This document shows, piece by piece, positions 17,825 to 25,614 of a stretch of 64,000 bases of DNA. The stretch is taken from NCBI GenBank assembly GCA_015478655.1, contig JADMIJ010000008.1:22890-86889 (forward strand), in the 5' to 3' direction. The position numbers and the translations under genes are program-made. The notes below the pieces were generated by a model. It ran no database searches. It saw only the letters and a program-made list of their open reading frames with translations, and was not told where the DNA came from. The DNA is from Acidimicrobiales bacterium. Its GTDB lineage: Bacteria; Actinomycetota; Acidimicrobiia; Acidimicrobiales; RAAP-2. Position 1 is the first letter of the stretch; each line of letters begins with the position of its first letter.

Positions 17825-18286
17825 ATGCGACTGGTAATCGGTTCGGACCACGCTGGGTACGTGCTGAAGGGTGCGGTCATCGGGCACCTCGAGGAGGGAG
17901 GCCACGAGGTGGTCGATGTCGGCACGTTCTCCGAGGTCCCAGTCGACTACCCGCCCATCTGCGCCGATGTTGCTCGTCGAGTGGTGCAGGGCCAGGGTCG
18001 CCTGGGCATCGTCATCGGCGGCAGCGGCCAGGGCGAAGCCATTGCCGCCAACAAGGTCCACGGGGCCCGCGCCGCCCTGTGCCACGACGAGTACACCTCG
18101 CGCTTCGCCCGGCGTCACAACGACGCCAACCTCCTTTCTCTCGGGGCGCGGGTGGTGGCCACCGAGCTGGCGCTCGACATCGTCGACGTGTTCCTCGCCA
18201 CCCCGTTCGACGGAGGGCGTCATGTGGCCCGCATCGAGGAGCTGGCCGCCATCGAGGCCGAGGAGTCCGACCGTGCCGGTCGTTGA
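17825..18286 (+). CDS. rpiB: Ribose-5-phosphate isomerase B
   Basis: A 153-residue RpiB/LacA-type isomerase. The N-terminal GSDHAGYVLK carries the substrate Asp-His pair, and GGSGQGEAIAANK has Glu in the place used by the actinobacterial RpiB type instead of the catalytic Cys of E. coli RpiB. ARRHNDANLLSLGARV completes the phosphate-binding signature. It interconverts ribose 5-phosphate and ribulose 5-phosphate. It starts 13 nt after the epimerase gene and is co-directional with the genes on either side. It may be a housekeeping enzyme or serve the ribose-derived hopanoid side chain; the sequence favours an ordinary RpiB. Confidence 0.93.
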   Translation: MRLVIGSDHAGYVLKGAVIGHLEEGGHEVVDVGTFSEVPVDYPPICADVARRVVQGQGRLGIVIGGSGQGEAIAANKVHGARAALCHDEYTSRFARRHNDANLLSLGARVVATELALDIVDVFLATPFDGGRHVARIEELAAIEAEESDRAGR

Positions 18287-18312
18287 TCTGTCCCCACCGA
18301 TCGGCCGCTGAC

Positions 18313-19677
18313 GTGCCCGACTCGCCCGGAGGGGGGACGGGTGCGCCCGCGACCCTGCGCTACCGGGCTGATGCGGTGGTGCCCTGCGACGGTTCGGGCC
18401 GGGTCCTTCGCCCCGGGGTCGTCGAAGTATCGGGATCGACCGTCACCTACGTCGGACCGGACGACTCACGAACCACAGAGACCGGGGGCCACCCGGTGCG
18501 TGAGGTGCGGGTGACCGGTGCGCTCCTGCCCGGCCTGGTCAACGTGCACTGCCACTCCCCGATGACCCTGTTCCGCGGCTCGGGCGAGAACCTGCCCCTC
18601 GACCGCTGGCTCAAGGAGGTCCTCTGGCCGCAGGAGGCCCACCTGACCCAGGAGGACGTGTACTGGGGAATGACCCTGGCCGCGTCCGAACTCCTGTGCT
18701 TCGGCGTGACCACCACCTGCGAGGCCTACTTCCACGAGGATGCCCTGACCGATGCCGTGGTCGACGCCGGTTCCCGCGCCGTGGTGACGCCGGGTGTGCT
18801 GCAGCTGCCGGGCACGGGCTCCGGGGACGACTGGTGGGAGGCCCGCACGGCCGAGATCGTCGCCTTCCACGGACGGCGTCACGGCCAGGAGGGTCGCATC
18901 GAGGTGGGGTTCGCCCCCCACGCCGCCTACACCGTGCCCGTTCCCGTTCTGGCTGACATCGCCAGGGCCGCCCGCGGGCTCGACGCCCTGTTCCACATCC
19001 ACCTGGCCGAGACCGAGGCCGAGTGCACGCTGTTCGCCGCCGAGCACGGCCAGTCTGCGCCGGCGCTGCTGGCGGCAGCCGGTGTGTTGGACGGACGGGT
19101 CCTGGCCGCCCACAGCGTCTGGTTGTCTGACGAGGACATGGCCATCTACGAGCGTCACGACGTGGCCGTGGCCCACTGTCCCCAGAGCAATGCCAAGTTG
19201 GCCTCCGGAGTGGCCCCCCTCGTCGAGTTCCTGGCCCGGGGTATCCGGGTCGGACTGGGAACCGACGGGCCGGCCTCCAACAACGACCTCGACCTGTGGG
19301 AGGAGATCCGCCTGGCCGCCATGGTGGCGAGGATCAGGGAGAAGGACGCAGGCGCCCTCCCGGCCGGGGCGGCGCTGGACCTGGCCACCCGGGGCGGGGG
19401 CCTGGCGCTCGGGCGTCCAGATCTGGGCGTGCTGGCCGCTGGCTCCCAGGCCGACATGATGGCGGTCGATCTCGACAGCCCGGCCTTCGTGCCATTGCTC
19501 GAGGACGGCCAGCTGATCGAGCACCTCGTGTGGTCGGGTTCGAGCCGGCTGGTGACCGATGTCTGGGTGGCGGGTACCCGGGTGGTGGAGAATGGCCGGT
19601 GCCTCACGGTCGACGTCGAACGGGCCAGCGCGGAGGTGAACACGAGGGCCCGGCGACTCGTGCAGGCGGCCGGGTGA
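18313..19677 (+). CDS. Amidohydrolase, 5-methylthioadenosine/S-adenosylhomocysteine deaminase-like
   Basis: A 454-residue metal-dependent amidohydrolase. The metal ligands are in NVHCHSPM (H-x-H, near residue 78), FHIHLAETEAE, AHSVWL and GTDGPASNNDLDLW, the layout of the MtaD/SsnA deaminase group. Family members deaminate adenosyl compounds (SAH, methylthioadenosine, 5'-deoxyadenosine) or related heterocycles. The GTG at 18313, 27 nt after rpiB, gives a normal N-terminus; a longer frame to 18079 lies inside rpiB and is rejected. With HpnO/HpnA-like neighbours it could process an adenosyl by-product, but that is inference. Confidence 0.85.
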   Translation: MPDSPGGGTGAPATLRYRADAVVPCDGSGRVLRPGVVEVSGSTVTYVGPDDSRTTETGGHPVREVRVTGALLPGLVNVHCHSPMTLFRGSGENLPLDRWLKEVLWPQEAHLTQEDVYWGMTLAASELLCFGVTTTCEAYFHEDALTDAVVDAGSRAVVTPGVLQLPGTGSGDDWWEARTAEIVAFHGRRHGQEGRIEVGFAPHAAYTVPVPVLADIARAARGLDALFHIHLAETEAECTLFAAEHGQSAPALLAAAGVLDGRVLAAHSVWLSDEDMAIYERHDVAVAHCPQSNAKLASGVAPLVEFLARGIRVGLGTDGPASNNDLDLWEEIRLAAMVARIREKDAGALPAGAALDLATRGGGLALGRPDLGVLAAGSQADMMAVDLDSPAFVPLLEDGQLIEHLVWSGSSRLVTDVWVAGTRVVENGRCLTVDVERASAEVNTRARRLVQAAG

Positions 19678-19726
19678 CCGCGCCGAATTGAGGGAGACCC
19701 CGATCCGGGTAGCCGGGTAGGGGTGC

Positions 19727-20506
19727 ATGCACGCTGGTCGAGCCGGAAGAAGGGATCCGACCTTGGAGATCGAGTCACCGGTCGACCCGGCGAGCCACCG
19801 GCGGCAGACCAGGGAGGCGTACGACCGCCTGGCTGCCGTGTGGTCGGCGACGACGGATACGGGCCCGTTCAACGGGTTCCTCGAGCGGCCCGTCGTTCGG
19901 GCACTCGTACCCCGACCGCTGGCCGGGTTGACCGTTCTCGATGCCGGATGCGGCTCCGGTGCCCAGTGCGAGTGGTTGCTCGACCAAGGGGCCGACGTGG
20001 TTGGCATCGACCTGAGCCCGGCCATGGTGGAGGAATCGAGACGCCGATGCGCCGGCCGTGGACGACTGTTGGTCGCCGATCTCGCCCACCCGTTGCCGCT
20101 GGAACCACGATCCGTCGACGGGATCACCTGCTCCCTCGCCTTGCACTACCTCCGAGACTGGGACGTGCCGCTCCGGTCGTTCGCCAGCTCGCTGCGGCCC
20201 GGAGGCTGGATCGTGATCTCCTTGGATCACCCGTTCGCACCACGGCTCGCCCACCAGCGCGGTGGCTATCTCGATATCGAGCTGGTCAGCGACACGTGGA
20301 CGAAGGCCGGAGTCGAGGTCACCCAGCGGTTCTGGCGGCGTCCGCTGGCCGAGACGATGGATGCCTTCGCCGATGCCGGACTCGTGATCGAGCGGGTTGC
20401 CGAACCTCGGCCGTCGTCCGAGGCCTTGGCGCGCTTCCCCCTCGAGCTCGGGCCCCTGGTCGGGTCCCCTTCGTTCATCGTGTACCGGCTCCGGCTGGCT
20501 GCCTAG
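19727..20506 (+). CDS. Class I SAM-dependent methyltransferase
   Basis: Up to 259 residues with a methyltransferase core: VLDAGCGSGAQCEWL (motif I, about residue 70), GIDLSPAMVEESRRR, ADLAHPLPL, CSLALHYLRDW and SSLRPGGWIVISLDHPF. The overall pattern resembles the UbiE/BioC-like group. The start is ambiguous: an ATG at 19727 is preceded by AGGGG at short spacing, while a TTG at 19763 has AGAAGG 8-9 nt upstream and may be the real start. The substrate is unknown. It is convergent with the VOC gene. Confidence 0.82.
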   Translation: MHAGRAGRRDPTLEIESPVDPASHRRQTREAYDRLAAVWSATTDTGPFNGFLERPVVRALVPRPLAGLTVLDAGCGSGAQCEWLLDQGADVVGIDLSPAMVEESRRRCAGRGRLLVADLAHPLPLEPRSVDGITCSLALHYLRDWDVPLRSFASSLRPGGWIVISLDHPFAPRLAHQRGGYLDIELVSDTWTKAGVEVTQRFWRRPLAETMDAFADAGLVIERVAEPRPSSEALARFPLELGPLVGSPSFIVYRLRLAA

Positions 20507-20594
20507 CCGTGCTGGAGCATCGTTGCCGGCCGCGGCGCGGCGGCACCGTTGGGCCAGGCGGCGCGGTCGGACCTTGGGGATGACCGGTCGGGGC

Positions 20595-20975
20595 TCAACC
20601 AGCGGCGAACGTGGTCAACGACAGGGTGTTGCCGTCCGGATCGGTGAACCAGGCCACCTGATCGCCTCCCGGCGTCGTCCAGATCCCCCGCTCGTCCTGC
20701 CCCAACCCCTCGTAGTGGGTGAAGGTGACACCTCGGGCGGAGAGGGCGTCGATCACCGTCCCGACATCCGGCACCTGCCAACCGGCGATGGTGAAGGGCT
20801 GGACACGGAGATCGTCCACCTGGGTGAGGCGCAGCATCGTTCCCATGGCGTCCACCACCACCGCGTACGGATTCTCCTCGGCCACCGCCAGCCCCAAGGT
20901 GGATCCGTAGAAGGTCCGGGCCCTCGCCAGGTCGCGCACCGGGATGAACGCCATCAGCGGGGCGTCGTGCAACAT
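20595..20975 (-). CDS. VOC-family (glyoxalase-like) protein
   Basis: A 126-residue vicinal-oxygen-chelate protein: FIPVRDLARARTFYGSTLGL at the start, a middle DVGTVIDALSARGV, and GGDQVAWFTDPDGNTLSL at the end, which holds the usual metal-binding Glu position replaced by Asp/Gly context. Single-domain VOC proteins include glyoxalases, dioxygenases and antibiotic-binding proteins, and nothing here decides which. Its ATG at 20975 follows the stop of the SRPBCC gene after one base, so the three minus-strand genes form an operon. Confidence 0.82.
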   Translation of the reverse strand: MLHDAPLMAFIPVRDLARARTFYGSTLGLAVAEENPYAVVVDAMGTMLRLTQVDDLRVQPFTIAGWQVPDVGTVIDALSARGVTFTHYEGLGQDERGIWTTPGGDQVAWFTDPDGNTLSLTTFAAG

Positions 20976-20976
20976 G

Positions 20977-21462
20977 TCAGCGTGCCCGACCGTGGAGCTG
21001 GTCCGCGTAGTCCGCCGCACCAGTCGCAAATCGGTTGATGGTCCGGCCGAGTACCGCCGTCATCAGGTGCCCGGTGCCCGGGATCTTCGTGTCGAAGGTC
21101 GCCGACCAATGGATCAACGTTCCCGATCCATCAGGGGTGCACGTCACGTCGGCCCGGTAATTGCGCACGGGGAATCCCTTCAGCATCGTGTAGCCGAGGT
21201 GGTTGGGCGGCTCCCATGCCACCACCTCCTCCTGTGAGCCGACTCCGAACCGGGTGAACCGTCGGATGGCGCCGAGGCCGTCGGGTGCCGGTTCGCCGCT
21301 CCGAAGGAGGTCGCTACGGTCGAGGAACGACCATTCCTTCCAACGGCTGGCCTCGCCGATCAACGGCCACACCACCTCGACCGGCGCCGAGGACCGGGCC
21401 GTGGCCTCGATCGGCCATAGCCCGGCGGGAGGTGGATAGGACCGGTGAGTCGGTCCGCTCAT
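20977..21462 (-). CDS. SRPBCC (START-like) protein, polyketide cyclase-type
   Basis: A 161-residue SRPBCC-fold protein: WPIEATARSSAPVEVVWPLIGEASRWKEWSF at the N-terminus, EEVVAWEPPNHLGYTMLKG in the middle, GTLIHWSATFDTKIPGTG and a C-terminal helix TINRFATGAADYADQL. This fold binds hydrophobic ligands (polyketides, lipids, aromatics). The ATG at 21462 overlaps the stop of the upstream SRPBCC gene in an ATGA and gives a normal length; the frame extends further upstream only through that gene. The ligand is unknown. Confidence 0.82.
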   Translation of the reverse strand: MSGPTHRSYPPPAGLWPIEATARSSAPVEVVWPLIGEASRWKEWSFLDRSDLLRSGEPAPDGLGAIRRFTRFGVGSQEEVVAWEPPNHLGYTMLKGFPVRNYRADVTCTPDGSGTLIHWSATFDTKIPGTGHLMTAVLGRTINRFATGAADYADQLHGRAR

Positions 21463-21842
21463 CCCTCGATGTGGGTCTTCAGTGCAACGAGTGCCTGTTG
21501 GTAGATCGTCACCATGAGATCGGCCATCTCGTCCGGCTTCGCCTCCACGTCCCACGTCACGCGGCTCGTCTCGCCGGTCGGGGAGACCGTGATCACCGCC
21601 TGGTGGCTCTCGACCGGGACGCCATCGATGATCGCATAGGTCAGGGCCCGCCCACCCTCATCCCTCGACACCAGGCGCTCGGTGATGGTCATCCCCAGGG
21701 TCTCGAGGATCCGGTCCTCTCCGACCACGTTGCACGAGTCCATGCCGGGCATCCATCCACCGATGCCGCCGAAGTCACCCACCACGGCCCACACCGCATC
21801 CGGCGATCCCTTGATGTCGATCGCAGCCTGTCCCGTTGCCAT
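21459..21842 (-). CDS. Second SRPBCC-family protein
   Basis: A 127-residue SRPBCC protein beginning ATGQAAIDIKGSPDAVWAVVGDFGGIGGWMPGM, the typical polyketide cyclase/dehydrase start, with a C-terminal helix MADLMVTIYQQALVALKTH. The ATG at 21842 has a good ribosome-binding site (AAGGAGA, about 5-6 nt upstream). It is the first gene of a three-gene minus-strand operon (two SRPBCC proteins and a VOC protein) divergent from the thioesterase-FadD operon. It could be a ligand-binding or detoxification protein. Confidence 0.83.
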   Translation of the reverse strand: MATGQAAIDIKGSPDAVWAVVGDFGGIGGWMPGMDSCNVVGEDRILETLGMTITERLVSRDEGGRALTYAIIDGVPVESHQAVITVSPTGETSRVTWDVEAKPDEMADLMVTIYQQALVALKTHIEG

Positions 21843-22034
21843 GGTTCTCCTTTGTGATCTCTGGTGACCCACGACTCCCCGAGCGGGGTGTCGGGGCCGG
21901 GTGTCGGTCCGATGGTAGGCCGTGGCGGCGGCCGTTCGCCGCACCGGGTCGCCGGCCGAGGCAGGGAGCGACAGGGGAGGGTCGCGGTCCGGGGTGGTGG
22001 CGCCCCCCTTGGCAGCCCCGTAGGGTCCGGGAGG

Positions 22035-22847
22035 ATGACCGCCACCCCCTCCGAGGCAGACCCGTCAGCTGCCCTGTTTGTCCTCGACGGCGACCACATC
22101 GTTCCCACCGAACGGGCACGAGGTCCGTGGTCTCCCAAGGCACTGCACGGGGGACCGGTGGCCGCCCTGGTCGCCCGTGCCGTCGAACTCCACGCCGGTT
22201 CCGACGACCTGCAGCTGGCCCGCGTCACGCTCGAGCTCATTCGCCCGGTCCCCGTAGCGCCGCTGACGGTGAGGAGCACGGTGGTCAGGCCCGGCCGCAA
22301 GGTGCAGCTCCTCGACACCGTCGTCGAAGCCGACGGCGTCGAGGTGGCGTGGTCGAGAGCGCTGCGCATCCGGGTGGCCCCCGGGCCCACACTGGAGCCC
22401 ACCGTCCCCGAGGACGACGCACCGCCACCACCGGCGCTCGGCTACAGCACGGCCTCAGTGGTCGACAGCTACCGCGCCTTCCACAACGAGGGGATGGAGA
22501 TGCGCTACGCGTCAGGTTCGTTCGAGCAGCCGGGACCCGCCACGGTATGGTTTCGCCTTCGGTGCCCGGTTGTGGTGGGCGAAGCGCCCACCCCGTGGCA
22601 GCGGGCCGCCGCAGTCTCCGACTTCGGGAACGGTGTGGGAGCGGAGCTCCCCTTCGGGTCGAGTCGATTCATCAACCCCGATCTGACGATCTCGATCCAC
22701 CGGCCACCGGTCGGGGAGTGGGTGTGCCTCGACGCCCGCACCCGGTTCGGCACCCCGGGGATCGGAGCCGCCGAGTCCGCGCTCTGGGATGTCCAGGGAC
22801 GCATCGGCCGTGCCGTGCAGAGCCTGTTGGTGGAGGTCGAGCCGTGA
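22035..22847 (+). CDS. Acyl-CoA thioesterase family protein (double hotdog)
   Basis: A 270-residue protein of the TesB-like/acyl-CoA thioesterase group: ALHGGPVAALVARAVE starts the first hotdog, ARVTLELIRPVPVAPLTVRS follows, and SSRFINPDLTISIHRPPVGEWVCLDARTRFG starts the second half, ending GRIGRAVQSLLVE. The ATG at 22035 follows GGGAGG directly; an open frame extends to 21864 without a better start. It overlaps the next gene in a GTGA, so it is coupled to the FadD17-like ligase, suggesting joint control of acyl-CoA pools. Confidence 0.85.
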   Translation: MTATPSEADPSAALFVLDGDHIVPTERARGPWSPKALHGGPVAALVARAVELHAGSDDLQLARVTLELIRPVPVAPLTVRSTVVRPGRKVQLLDTVVEADGVEVAWSRALRIRVAPGPTLEPTVPEDDAPPPPALGYSTASVVDSYRAFHNEGMEMRYASGSFEQPGPATVWFRLRCPVVVGEAPTPWQRAAAVSDFGNGVGAELPFGSSRFINPDLTISIHRPPVGEWVCLDARTRFGTPGIGAAESALWDVQGRIGRAVQSLLVEVEP

Positions 22848-24535
22848 GTGGGCCGGTGGGCCAAGATGACGCCCTCCCGAGCGTGGCTGCGCTGCTGCTG
22901 GCCCGGGCGGACGACGACCATCCGGGCCTTCGCTTCGAGGAGGAGCAGTGGAGCTGGCGCCAGGTCATCTCGGCCAGTGCCGGTCGCGCCTCGTGGATAC
23001 GATCGGTGGCCGACCGCCGTCCCCTCCATATCGGAGTGCTGCTCGGCAACGTGCCCGAGTACGTCTTCTGGCTGGGGGCCGCCGCCCTGACCGGCTCCGT
23101 GATCGTGGGCATCAACGCCACCCGCCGGGGTGAGGCCCTGGCCGGCGACATCCTCCGCACCGACTGCGAGGTGGTGGTCACCGATGCGGAGGGTGCACGA
23201 CTTCTCGAAGGCCTGGAATTGGGCGTGGCGACGGATCGGGTCATCCGCGTCGACAGCATGCAGTATGCCCGAATGTTGGAACCGCACGAGGGAGCCGACC
23301 CGCATGCGTTGGCGTCGGACTCGACTCCGGCGCCCGGTGACTTGTTCCTGCTCCTGTTCACGTCGGGGACGACCGGTTCCCCCAAGGCGGTCCGTTGTAC
23401 GCAGGGGCGCCTGGCCTCCATCGCCGGGCGCTCCGCCGAGGCCTACGGGTTCGAACGGGAAGACGTGGCCTACTGCACCATGCCGCTCTTCCACGGGAAC
23501 GCCCTGATGGTGCTGTGGGGCCCCACCCTGGTTGTCGGCGCCACCGTGGCTCTGGCCCGACGGTTCAGCGCCTCGGGGTTCGTGGCCGACGTCCGTCAAC
23601 ACGGCGCTACCACCTTCACCTATGTGGGCAAGGCGCTGGCCTACGTACTGGCCACGCCCGCGGCCGCCGACGATGCCCGCATCCCGTTGCGTCGGGGATT
23701 TGGCACCGAGGCGTCGATCGCCGACCACGAGGCGTTCGAGCGGCGCTTCGGCTGTGTGCTCACCGAGGGGTACGGATCCAGCGAGGGTGGCGTCGCCATC
23801 AGCCGCACCGCGGACACCCCGACCGGGTCGCTCGGCCGGCCGGTGGGCGACGTGGCCGTTGTCGACCCCGACACCCTGGAGGAGTGCCCGCCGGCCGTCT
23901 TCGATGCCGGGGGTGCATTGGCCAACGGCGAAGCCGCCATCGGCGAGATCGTCAACCGTTCCGGCGTGGGCGGGTTCGAGGGGTACTACGGCGACGAGGA
24001 GGCGACCGCCGACCGAACCCGGAACGGGTGGTACTGGACCGGGGACCTGGCCTATCGAGACCGGGCCGGCTTCTTCTACTTCGCCGGCCGCGGCGGGGAC
24101 TGGATGCGGGTGGACTCGGAGAACCTCACCGCCGGCCCCGTCGAGCGGGTCCTGGTCCGCTTCGAGGACGCGGCTGCAGTCTCCGTCTACCCGGTGGCGG
24201 ACCCGCGCTCGGGGGACCAGGTGATGGCGGCACTGGAGATGCTGCCAGGGCGTTCGTTCGATCCGGAGAGGTTCAGTGCCTTCCTTTCGGCCCAGCCCGA
24301 CCTCGGAACCAAATGGGTTCCGTCGTTCGTGCGGATCGCCGCCGGACTGCCCCAGACGGCCAGCGGGAAGGTGACCAAGGAACCGTTGCGGGCGGAAGGG
24401 TGGTGGCGTGGGAACGACCCGGTCTTCCGGCGCCGTGACGCCACCCTGGCATTTGCGCCAATGGATGCCGGCGACCGCCGGGAGATTCTGGCTGAATTCC
24501 GGCGGCACGGTCGGGAGGAATTCGTCGGTGCCTGA
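22844..24535 (+). CDS. FadD17-like fatty-acid/sterol side-chain CoA ligase
   Basis: A 563-residue AMP-forming acyl-CoA ligase. The AMP-binding motif LFTSGTTGSPKAVRC is near residue 175, then the motif TEGYGSSEGG, TGDLAYRDRAGFFYFAGRGGDWMRV and a C-terminal LPQTASGKVTKEPLR holding the catalytic Lys. The composition resembles FadD17 of mycobacteria, linked to steroid side-chain or fatty acid activation. The GTG at 22844 lies in the GTGA overlap with the thioesterase; a long upstream extension in this frame is antisense-like and rejected. The substrate is not determined. Confidence 0.87.
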   Translation: MSGPVGQDDALPSVAALLLARADDDHPGLRFEEEQWSWRQVISASAGRASWIRSVADRRPLHIGVLLGNVPEYVFWLGAAALTGSVIVGINATRRGEALAGDILRTDCEVVVTDAEGARLLEGLELGVATDRVIRVDSMQYARMLEPHEGADPHALASDSTPAPGDLFLLLFTSGTTGSPKAVRCTQGRLASIAGRSAEAYGFEREDVAYCTMPLFHGNALMVLWGPTLVVGATVALARRFSASGFVADVRQHGATTFTYVGKALAYVLATPAAADDARIPLRRGFGTEASIADHEAFERRFGCVLTEGYGSSEGGVAISRTADTPTGSLGRPVGDVAVVDPDTLEECPPAVFDAGGALANGEAAIGEIVNRSGVGGFEGYYGDEEATADRTRNGWYWTGDLAYRDRAGFFYFAGRGGDWMRVDSENLTAGPVERVLVRFEDAAAVSVYPVADPRSGDQVMAALEMLPGRSFDPERFSAFLSAQPDLGTKWVPSFVRIAAGLPQTASGKVTKEPLRAEGWWRGNDPVFRRRDATLAFAPMDAGDRREILAEFRRHGREEFVGA

Positions 24536-25526
24536 AGGGTGGCGACGGCTCACCTCTTTCGCGGTCCGCTCGTGGCAGGGAGTGTCCGATCAGGCCCAAC
24601 GACTCGTCGATCGCACTGACCGGTTCCAACGGCGGCATCGGGTCACCGCGGTGCCCTGCGCCGTCATCCGCAAGTACTCGGACGACCAAGCCGGGCGCCT
24701 GACCGGTCAGATCTCCCACGCCGCCTTTCTGGCCGTCTTCCCGATGTTGTTGGTGTTGTTGACCCTGGTGGGCATCGTCTTGAGCGGACACGAAGGGCTG
24801 CAGGACGACATCATCAATTCGGCCCTGCGGCAGTTCCCGGTGCTCGGCTCCGACCTCAAGAACAACGTGCACCAGCTGTCTGCCCGCAACTCACTGGCGC
24901 TGGCCACGGGCCTGCTGTGGCTGTTGTACGGGAGCATGCGGCTGAGTCGCAATGCGCAGGTGATGATGGCGGTGGTGTGGGGCATCGACCGCGACGAACT
25001 GCCCGACTTGTGGCACTGGATACCACGGGCGGCCGGGTTCCTGGCCGTGCTGGGCGTGGGCTTCATCACCGGAGGTGCCCTGGCCGGCCTGGGTGCCTTC
25101 GGCCGGCTCGGGGCCTTCTCGGCGTGGCTCGGCCTGGTGCTGTCCCTGGTGGTCAACATTCTCATGTTCTGGGCAGGCTTCGCCGTCGTCGTGCGGATCC
25201 CCAAGGGGGAGCGGGCCGTGTGGCCGGGCGCAGTGATCGCCGGTACGGGATGGACGGTGCTCCAGTTCGGCGGCGCCCTGCTCCTCACTCACCAGCTGCG
25301 CCACCTCTCCAACCTCTACGGAACCTTCGCCAGCATCCTCGGACTGATCTGGTGGATCGCCCTCGGGGCCATGATCACCGTCTACGCCGCCGAGTTCAAC
25401 GTGGTCCTGACCCGCCACCTGTGGCCCCGGTCGATCCGCCGCGAGCGCGACCATCCCGTCGGGGACCCCGCGGCCGGTGACGATGTCGGGCCAGCGGGTC
25501 CCCGACCCCACCCGGCCGTTCAGTAG
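24528..25526 (+). CDS. YihY/BrkB-family membrane protein
   Basis: A 332-residue integral membrane protein with five or six hydrophobic segments: ISHAAFLAVFPMLLVLLTLVGIVLSG (about 65-90), ALATGLLWLLYGSMRL, AAGFLAVLGVGFITGGALAGLG, WLGLVLSLVVNILMFWAGFAVVV and FASILGLIWWIALGAMITVYAAEFN. The last two match the YihY/virulence-factor BrkB family (once called RNase BN). Its role is not settled. The GTG at 24528 overlaps the end of the CoA ligase by 8 nt. The tail is hydrophilic and proline-rich. Confidence 0.88.
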   Translation: MPEGWRRLTSFAVRSWQGVSDQAQRLVDRTDRFQRRHRVTAVPCAVIRKYSDDQAGRLTGQISHAAFLAVFPMLLVLLTLVGIVLSGHEGLQDDIINSALRQFPVLGSDLKNNVHQLSARNSLALATGLLWLLYGSMRLSRNAQVMMAVVWGIDRDELPDLWHWIPRAAGFLAVLGVGFITGGALAGLGAFGRLGAFSAWLGLVLSLVVNILMFWAGFAVVVRIPKGERAVWPGAVIAGTGWTVLQFGGALLLTHQLRHLSNLYGTFASILGLIWWIALGAMITVYAAEFNVVLTRHLWPRSIRRERDHPVGDPAAGDDVGPAGPRPHPAVQ

Positions 25527-25614
25527 GCCGACCGGACGCCACGTCGTCGCCAGCTTCAATCTGCCGACAGGTTGTCAAACAAGGCTGGGCGGCCCGACGC
25601 CGGCCGCCGGATGG

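Noticed and set aside
21836..22843. N-terminal extension of the FadD17-like ligase
   Set aside because: The frame runs through the thioesterase gene; the GTG at 22844 in the GTGA overlap gives a normal ligase length.
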